Below the pieces are notes generated by a model. It was given only the letters and a program-made list of their open reading frames with translations, was not told the DNA's origin and did not search any database. Positions 59,258 to 64,000 of a stretch of 64,000 nt of DNA are shown piece by piece. Positions within the stretch are counted from its first letter, which is position 1. Every line of letters begins with the position of its first letter. The stretch covers positions 310,001-374,000 of the forward strand of contig NZ_JAIVKN010000001.1 of NCBI RefSeq assembly GCF_020524025.1, given 5' to 3'. This DNA is from Halobacillus litoralis. GTDB taxonomy: Bacteria > Bacillota > Bacilli > Bacillales > Halobacillaceae. The translations under genes and the position numbers were made by a program.

Positions 59258-59910
59258 TAGATATCCACTTTCCTAAATTGTTTAATGGCAATATGATAAG
59301 CAATAATCGTAAATACTGCAAATATTGCAATCCCTGCGAACAAAATAGGTAAGTGAATAAATAAATTGTTAGAATTGCTCCCTTTAAACAGGTCAAAGAA
59401 CATAGAATTTTGTATTCCTAACCACTCGGCACCTCCTGCAAACAGCATAGCGCCTGTAATTGCTGCTATTGTCGGGGCACCAAATTTATAGGCTGTCTTG
59501 AAATACATTGATATGAAAATGAAGTTGAAGATAGCAAACATTATAAAACCAAGTCCCCAAAAACCTACAGTTGGTCCAAGGAAGAAGTTGTTGATATTAG
59601 GATACAGTTGAGTATTCATAATACCAAAGATAACGGCAACTACAATATGCAGGAACTCCAGGATTACAATAACCGCTATTTTTGCTTTTACGATATCATT
59701 TTTAGTAACAGGCATCATAAAAGAAAACTGTAAATCATTTTGAGCTTTATAAGTCCCACAGAGATTCGGCACAGTTATCCAGCAAAAATATAGGAGGACT
59801 ATAAAGTATATCCATCCGGGAATTAACATTAATGCTCCTGTCAAAAAGGGCAATATATAAAAGAAGGGGCTTACACCAAGCTTTAATTCCTTCAAAAGTA
59901 AGTTATACAT
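59257..59910 (-). CDS. ABC-2 type transporter permease
   Basis: 217 residues with six membrane helices, for example YFIVLLYFCWITVPNLCGTY and FWGLGFIMFAIFNFIFISMY; the loop KAQNDLQFSFMMPVTKNDIV is the coupling-helix region found in bacitracin/lantibiotic-type permeases. Overlaps the ATPase gene upstream by eight bases. Works with it, exporting a peptide, lipid or sensing envelope stress. Confidence 0.88.
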   Translation of the reverse strand: MYNLLLKELKLGVSPFFYILPFLTGALMLIPGWIYFIVLLYFCWITVPNLCGTYKAQNDLQFSFMMPVTKNDIVKAKIAVIVILEFLHIVVAVIFGIMNTQLYPNINNFFLGPTVGFWGLGFIMFAIFNFIFISMYFKTAYKFGAPTIAAITGAMLFAGGAEWLGIQNSMFFDLFKGSNSNNLFIHLPILFAGIAIFAVFTIIAYHIAIKQFRKVDI

Positions 59911-60757
59911 ACATATCCTCCCGCTTTGAAAAATAGATCATGATCTCTTCAAGATTGGGACGGGCTGCGTTAATATTTGAAGTTGGATCAAAGTCTTTAT
60001 TGTGGATCAATCCTGTAAAGCCAAATGAATTTTTTTTGTAGGAAATTAAATGGTTTTTAACCTCTTCGAGTTGACTATTATCTCCATTCAACAATCGATA
60101 GGCGTTAATAAATTCTTCTTTCTCAGAACTATTGATGATTTCTCCGTTATGGATATAGGTAATATAATCGGCACATTTTTCTAAATCAGAAGTAATATGA
60201 GTCGAGAAAAGGATACTAATTTCTCCTTCTTCTACCAGCTCTTGAAATAAATCCAAGAGATTGTCTCTTGCTACCGGATCAAGTCCACTTGTTGGTTCAT
60301 CAAGAATGAGGAGCTTTGAACCATGGGATAAAGCAAGAGCCAAATTGTATTTAACTTTCATTCCTTCTGACAATTCTGCGATCTTTTTATTTTCATCCAA
60401 ATCAAACCTCTTAAGATAACTGGAATAGACTGCTTCATCCCAGTTATGATAAAACTTCTTAATCACATTCGTTACTTTCTTAACTTTGCTCCTCGTATAA
60501 TAATTGGCTCCACCAAACGCATACCCAATCACCTGCTTCATGTCGAGTTCGTGCTCAATAAAATTCTTTCCCAAAGTACTAATTTCTCCACTATCTATTT
60601 GGGTCATATTCAAAATTGATTTTATAGTGGTTGTTTTACCAGCTCCATTAGCGCCGATAAATCCCATAATATAGCCTTTTTTCAGCTGGAAGGAAACATT
60701 TTTTAATTGAAACTGCTCATATTTCTTATTCAGATTTTTAACATCCAAAGCTAACAT
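59903..60757 (-). CDS. ABC transporter ATP-binding protein
   Basis: 284 residues. Walker A MGFIGANGAGKTTTIKSIL, signature AELSEGMKVKYNLALALS (LSEGM instead of LSGGQ), Walker B KLLILDEPTSGLDP and switch His in LFSTHITSDLE. The C-terminal 70 residues are an extra domain of unknown role. ATG 60757 follows GAGGAGC; the upstream codons include the operator and are not coding. First gene of the three-gene operon. Confidence 0.93.
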   Translation of the reverse strand: MLALDVKNLNKKYEQFQLKNVSFQLKKGYIMGFIGANGAGKTTTIKSILNMTQIDSGEISTLGKNFIEHELDMKQVIGYAFGGANYYTRSKVKKVTNVIKKFYHNWDEAVYSSYLKRFDLDENKKIAELSEGMKVKYNLALALSHGSKLLILDEPTSGLDPVARDNLLDLFQELVEEGEISILFSTHITSDLEKCADYITYIHNGEIINSSEKEEFINAYRLLNGDNSQLEEVKNHLISYKKNSFGFTGLIHNKDFDPTSNINAARPNLEEIMIYFSKREDMYV

Positions 60758-60780
60758 ATGATAGCTCCTCTCTAAATGAC

Positions 60781-60830
60781 TGTGTATATCGTATATACAC
60801 AATATACTCTCTGGAAAATGTTTATGTCAA
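60781..60830 (-). promoter_or_regulatory. Promoter and GntR operator of the ABC operon
   Basis: TTGACA (60825-60830) and TATATT (60801-60806) on the minus strand, 18 bases apart. Immediately downstream the inverted repeat TGTGTATA-TCGTA-TATACACA (60781-60801) covers the start site, a layout matching YtrA-type regulation. Confidence 0.85.
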
Positions 60831-61069
60831 TAAAATTCAAATATGTACGTCCAATCATTCGAATGCTGTGCTTTTTAGTCTGGATGTCTTGGAGTTGAGT
60901 GTTATGGGAAAAGCTCCATTAAGAATATGCGCCCATTTGGTGCGAGGGGGAAGCTGGGATAAGGATATAAATGCAAGGTAAAAATTTATTTATAAACGGT
61001 ATATATTTATTGATAAACAATAAATATAACTATATGATAGACGTAACAATAAGAAGTGGGGTGCTTATT

Positions 61070-61552
61070 TTGAAACGTGGAACGACCATCTTTTTGAAGC
61101 TGTCGGTTATTCTTATAGGAATTCCTATCCTTGTCATGTGTATATTTGTTGTACCTGAGATTGCGAAATATGCATCAGATCTACTGCCGGGTATTCCGGT
61201 AATTAATACCTTCGTTTTACTTTTTATGTATTTGCCAGCACTGCCGTTTTACTTTGCCCTGTATCAAGCTTTTAAACTTTTAAGTCATATCGATAAGAAT
61301 CAAGCATTCTCGGATTTATCTGTACATTCCCTCAAGCTGATCAAGTTTAGTGCTGGAATCATTAGTATTTGTTATGTTTTCTTTATGCCTCTACTCTATA
61401 TGATTGCAGAGGCCGGTGATGCCCCGGGCTTTATAGCGATCGGGATGGTCATTATTTTTGCTGCCATGGTTATTGCCGTATTTGCTGCAGTTCTTCAACG
61501 ACTATTACAAGAAGCGATTCGTATCAAATCAGAAAATGATCTTACTGTCTGA
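61070..61552 (+). CDS. DUF2975 family membrane protein
   Basis: 160 residues, four helices: TTIFLKLSVILIGIPILVMC, TFVLLFMYLPALPFYFALYQ, the conserved loop HIDKNQAFSDLSVHSLKLIK typical of DUF2975, and two C-terminal helices. TTG 61070 has GTGGGGTG 7 bases upstream. The XRE regulator starts 10 bases after the stop; this pairing is common for DUF2975. Bases 60831-61069 contain no gene. Confidence 0.9.
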   Translation: MKRGTTIFLKLSVILIGIPILVMCIFVVPEIAKYASDLLPGIPVINTFVLLFMYLPALPFYFALYQAFKLLSHIDKNQAFSDLSVHSLKLIKFSAGIISICYVFFMPLLYMIAEAGDAPGFIAIGMVIIFAAMVIAVFAAVLQRLLQEAIRIKSENDLTV

Positions 61553-61562
61553 GGTGAATATT

Positions 61563-61787
61563 ATGGCGATCATTATCAATATCGATGTCATGCTGGCAAA
61601 AAGGAAAATGAGCGTTACGGAGCTGTCTGAGAAGGTGGGAATTACGATGGCGAACCTGTCTATCTTAAAGAATGGCAAGGCAAAAGCGGTTCGATTCTCA
61701 ACGTTAGAAGCCATCTGTAAAGCATTAGAGTGTCAGCCTGGAGATATTTTAGAATATAAATGTGAAGAGGGCGGGCAGGATTCGTAG
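61563..61787 (+). CDS. XRE-family small regulator (YozG-like)
   Basis: 74 residues, essentially only the helix-turn-helix: IINIDVMLAKRKMSVTELSE, KVGITMANLSILKNGKAKAV and STLEAICKALECQPGDILEY. GAGGTGA is 6-12 bases before ATG 61563. Likely regulates the DUF2975 gene it follows. Confidence 0.92.
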   Translation: MAIIINIDVMLAKRKMSVTELSEKVGITMANLSILKNGKAKAVRFSTLEAICKALECQPGDILEYKCEEGGQDS

Positions 61788-61858
61788 AATGATGGATGAC
61801 TTTTATCAAGTCCTCAAGTAATGAGGATTATCCATAATGGATTTATACCTAAAGAAGC

Positions 61859-61892
61859 AGTGTACTCCATCAAATGAGAGTACACTTTTTTT
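61859..61892 (+). terminator. Intrinsic terminator
   Basis: AGTGTACTC (61859-61867) pairs with GAGTACACT (61878-61886), then a T-run. Ends the DUF2975/XRE unit. Confidence 0.9.
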
Positions 61893-62120
61893 CTCTTTTA
61901 TACGCTGGGAGGAGAACGTGTATTCTGTTATTCTGAATTTATAGAAAAAAACATTACTGGATGATGCGGTGGGATGGAAGAAGTCAGGTACCCGGCTAGA
62001 ACGTTGAAGATTTCATAGAAGTAAGTGAAAAAATGTATAGGAATTTCTAAGACTTCAGCCATCTCATTATATGAAACGGTTATTTGTATAATGGAGCTGA
62101 CCAAAAGGAGGAAAACAAAT

Positions 62121-62549
62121 ATGACAAGGAATGAAAAAAAGAATATCGTGAAGAAGTGGTTCGAAGAATACTTCACTAAAGGTAATTTAGAAATTCTGGA
62201 TGAACTTACAACGCCGGATTTTGTATTTCACTCCCGCAACGGTGATCATACAACAGAAAAAATGAAGGAGTTTATGAAATGGTATCGTTCTGTTTTTCAA
62301 GAGGATGAATGGGAATTGAATGATTTCATAGAACAGGAACAAAAGCTGGCCGTTCGTTATTCGGGCTGGATGACCTATAAGGGTGGATGGTTCAATATAC
62401 CATCAGAAAACCAGCGTGTTAAAGAAACAGGGATCATGATTTTTTATTTTAAGGGAAATCAGATTCAAGAACTCTGGTGTGAAAACAGTGATGCGGCTAT
62501 CCTATTTGATCTGGGCGCACTGCAAAAGAACACTCATAAAGTTTTCTAA
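62121..62549 (+). CDS. SnoaL-like polyketide cyclase/ester cyclase-family protein
   Basis: 142 residues, NTF2-like fold. IVKKWFEEYFTKGNLEILDE, LTTPDFVFHSRNGDHTTEKM and VKETGIMIFYFKGNQIQELW with CENSDAAILFDLGAL are the usual SnoaL landmarks. AAAAGGAGG is 9 bases before ATG 62121. Substrate not predictable. The DinB pseudogene follows. Confidence 0.85.
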   Translation: MTRNEKKNIVKKWFEEYFTKGNLEILDELTTPDFVFHSRNGDHTTEKMKEFMKWYRSVFQEDEWELNDFIEQEQKLAVRYSGWMTYKGGWFNIPSENQRVKETGIMIFYFKGNQIQELWCENSDAAILFDLGALQKNTHKVF

Positions 62550-62653
62550 GGAGTAAATGGTGTGGATATTTAACAACGCCTTGATATCTTACCATCGAGT
62601 CTATTAGAAAATGGAGAGGTTAACTAATGATGCGGGAACAGGAGGTGTAAGAA

Positions 62654-63157
62654 ATGGAATATAAAATCGATGCATGGAAAGGGTTCACTCCACAAATCGG
62701 TCATCTGGTTTCACAAATGAACTATGCTAGAAAAACAACGTTAGAAATTGTATCGGGCCTGACAACTTCTGAATTGGATTTCTTACCAGCTAAGGATGGG
62801 AACAGCATTGGAGCTCTCTTATTACATATAGCAGCTGTAGAAAAAGGTTTTCAAATAGAGATTTTTGATGGACGAAGCCCAAACGAGCAGGAAATGTTGG
62901 ACTGGGGATCTCCATATAGTCTTGGAGAAAAGGGGAGAGAGGAGATAAAAGGGTACCCGTTAGATTTTTACCTTACAAAACTTGAAGAAGTTAGAAAAAG
63001 GACGCTTTAGGAATTTGAGAAGGTGTCGGATGAATGGTTATACGAATCCAGGCTATGGGACAATCATCCTTCTAATAACTATTTCATTTGGTTTCACGTA
63101 ACTGAAGACGAGATCAATCATCGGGGGCAGATAAGAATCATAAGGAAAATGCTCTAA
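62654..63157 (+). pseudogene. DinB family protein gene with in-frame TAG
   Basis: One frame of 167 codons, the family's usual length. IGHLVSQMNYARKTTLEIVS, SIGALLLHIAAVEKGFQIEI (metal His) and, after TAG at 63008-63010, EFEKVSDEWLYESRLWDNHP, NYFIWFHVTEDEINHRGQIR (two metal His). The amber codon replaces what is probably Glu or Gln in RTLxEFEK. Without read-through the product lacks two of three metal ligands. ATG follows AGGAGG. Confidence 0.88.
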
Positions 63158-63274
63158 AAAACTTTACGCAAGTTTAAAAAGAAGATCAATAAATAAAAAG
63201 ATTTAAAGCAGATTTGTTCATTTGTAATAACCATTCAAGGGGATAGGTTTGGACTTATAGAAGCCCCGTGAACG

Positions 63275-63305
63275 AAGCAGGTATCTCTCTACCTGCTTTT
63301 ATTTT
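63275..63305 (+). terminator. Intrinsic terminator
   Basis: AGCAGGTA (63276-63283) pairs with TACCTGCT (63290-63297) around a six-base loop, then TTTATTTTC. Lies between the DinB pseudogene and the SDR gene. Confidence 0.88.
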
Positions 63306-63363
63306 CGTGGTGAACCATAAAATTTTTTCATAACTTTATTCTACATAAAGAAAGGAATAGATC

Positions 63364-64000
63364 ATGACATATTCACAGCCTAAAATTGCTTTAGTAACAG
63401 GTGTTGGTAATCATAAAGGAATAGGAGCAGCTGTATGTCGGAAGTTAGCTTCTCAAGGAATAAGTATTTTCTTTACCTACTGGAAGTCTGAAACTGGCTT
63501 TGCCAATCGTTTTAAACGTGAGATTTCAGAACGGGGTGTTCTGTGTGAGGGCTTAGAGGTTGACTTGTCTACAAATAATGCATACAAAACATTAATAAAA
63601 GAAGTATGTGAACAACTAGGTTGTCCTACGATCCTGATTAACAATGCAGCACATTCAATAGATTCTAACTATACGGATTTAGATGGGAAGACCTTAGATG
63701 ATCATTACAATGTAAACGTGAAGACGACCTTTATGCTTTGCGTAGAGTTCGCGCGTCTTATAGAGAAAAATGAAATGAAGAAGGGACGTATTGTTAATTT
63801 AACTTCTGGTCAAGGAAAGGGACCAATGCCCGGGAATTTAGCCTATGCAGCAACGAAAGGGGCCATTTCTTCCTTTACAGAATCTTTATCATCCGAAGTC
63901 GCAGAGTTAGGTATAACCGTCAATGCCGTGAATCCCGGCCCGACAGACTCGAACTGGATGACAGATGAAATAAGGGAGTACCTTCTGCCAAAGTTCAAAA
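63364..64000 (+). CDS. Short-chain dehydrogenase/reductase, truncated by window end
   Basis: 212 codons visible, running off the window. IALVTGVGNHKGIGAAVCRK is the dinucleotide loop (TGxxxxxGIG), ILINNAA the NNAG equivalent, LTSGQG the Ser, LAYAATKGAISSFTE the catalytic Tyr-x3-Lys, and NAVNPGPTDSNWM the PG motif. Sequence resembles Bacillaceae 3-oxoacyl-ACP-reductase-like SDRs with HKG in the loop. AAAGGA lies 7-12 bases before ATG 63364. Confidence 0.92.
   Translation, partial: MTYSQPKIALVTGVGNHKGIGAAVCRKLASQGISIFFTYWKSETGFANRFKREISERGVLCEGLEVDLSTNNAYKTLIKEVCEQLGCPTILINNAAHSIDSNYTDLDGKTLDDHYNVNVKTTFMLCVEFARLIEKNEMKKGRIVNLTSGQGKGPMPGNLAYAATKGAISSFTESLSSEVAELGITVNAVNPGPTDSNWMTDEIREYLLPKFK

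Noticed and set aside
63008-63010. Amber codon reassignment (for example pyrrolysine) as an explanation for the two TAG interruptions
   Set aside because: Several intact genes in the window end in TAG, and no pyl genes are present, so nonsense mutation or sequence error is simpler.
1-64000. Mobile element or prophage
   Set aside because: No transposase, integrase, phage structural gene, long terminal repeat or attachment site was recognised, and base composition looks uniform by eye.
1-64000. CRISPR array
   Set aside because: No regularly spaced direct repeats and no Cas-like proteins.

Overview
The window looks like chromosomal DNA of a low-GC, moderately halophilic Bacillaceae bacterium, most probably Halobacillus or a close relative. 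The reasons are purine-rich Shine-Dalgarno sequences, frequent TTG and GTG starts, acidic proteins, a BCCT osmolyte transporter, T-box and purine riboswitch leaders, and many orthologues of Bacillus subtilis genes (yhdA/azr, yhcY, yhcZ, nupG, nagA-nagB, yhgE, ltaS). No rRNA or tRNA gene, CRISPR array, insertion sequence or prophage was seen.

Layout. 1-980: mostly non-coding, with one tiny minus-strand ORF. 981-4603: MFS exporter divergent from an AraC regulator, then an overlapping potassium-channel/metallophosphoesterase pair. 4794-7552: azoreductase plus a YhcY/YhcZ two-component system whose first GAF domain has a four-cysteine cluster. 7626-12387: DJ-1/PfpI protein, GrpB-family protein, PBP4a-type DD-carboxypeptidase and a DAACS symporter. 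12576-20736: VOC proteins, small membrane proteins, a broken alpha/beta hydrolase, an acetyltransferase with a Clp-N-like N-terminus, a BCCT transporter and a two-repeat lipoprotein. 20874-28102: HAD hydrolases, a secreted lipase behind a cre-overlapping promoter and a terminator-like leader, a serine hydrolase, a one-repeat paralogue of the lipoprotein, and nupG under a guanine riboswitch. 28657-35060: a plus-strand run of small-molecule enzymes, a RacA-like DNA-binding coiled-coil protein and a chemoreceptor. 35186-41613: a T-box leader with an apparent arginine specifier in front of a lone GNAT acetyltransferase, a YhgE membrane protein with two palindromic operators, and DUF2332. 41733-48822: aminoglycoside-phosphotransferase-fold protein, an amber-interrupted membrane protein, nagA-nagB, and T-box-controlled tyrosyl-tRNA synthetase with two small downstream genes. 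49046-54843: small proteins, decayed genes, an oxidoreductase and lipoteichoic acid synthase. 54910-60830: TetR/YhgE-like pair, ArsR/YdcZ-type transporter pair and a YtrA-type GntR/ABC operon. 60831-64000: DUF2975/XRE pair, SnoaL-like protein, an amber-interrupted DinB gene and a truncated SDR at the window edge.

How it fits together. This is ordinary core genome interleaved with accessory housekeeping genes: several GNAT, VOC and HAD proteins and many membrane proteins of 50-100 residues. Cis-regulation is unusually readable: two T-boxes, one purine riboswitch, a cre site, a probable NagR operator, and palindromes placed inside or next to promoters of yhgE-like, ArsR and GntR operons. Decay is visible: three genes with clean disabling lesions and several start-less coding remnants.

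I did not find an obviously complete new defence or mobile system. The most promising leads are the arginine-type T-box in front of an acetyltransferase, the Clp-N-like/GNAT protein, the predicted leaderless ArsR gene, and three uncharacterised small families each present twice in the window.
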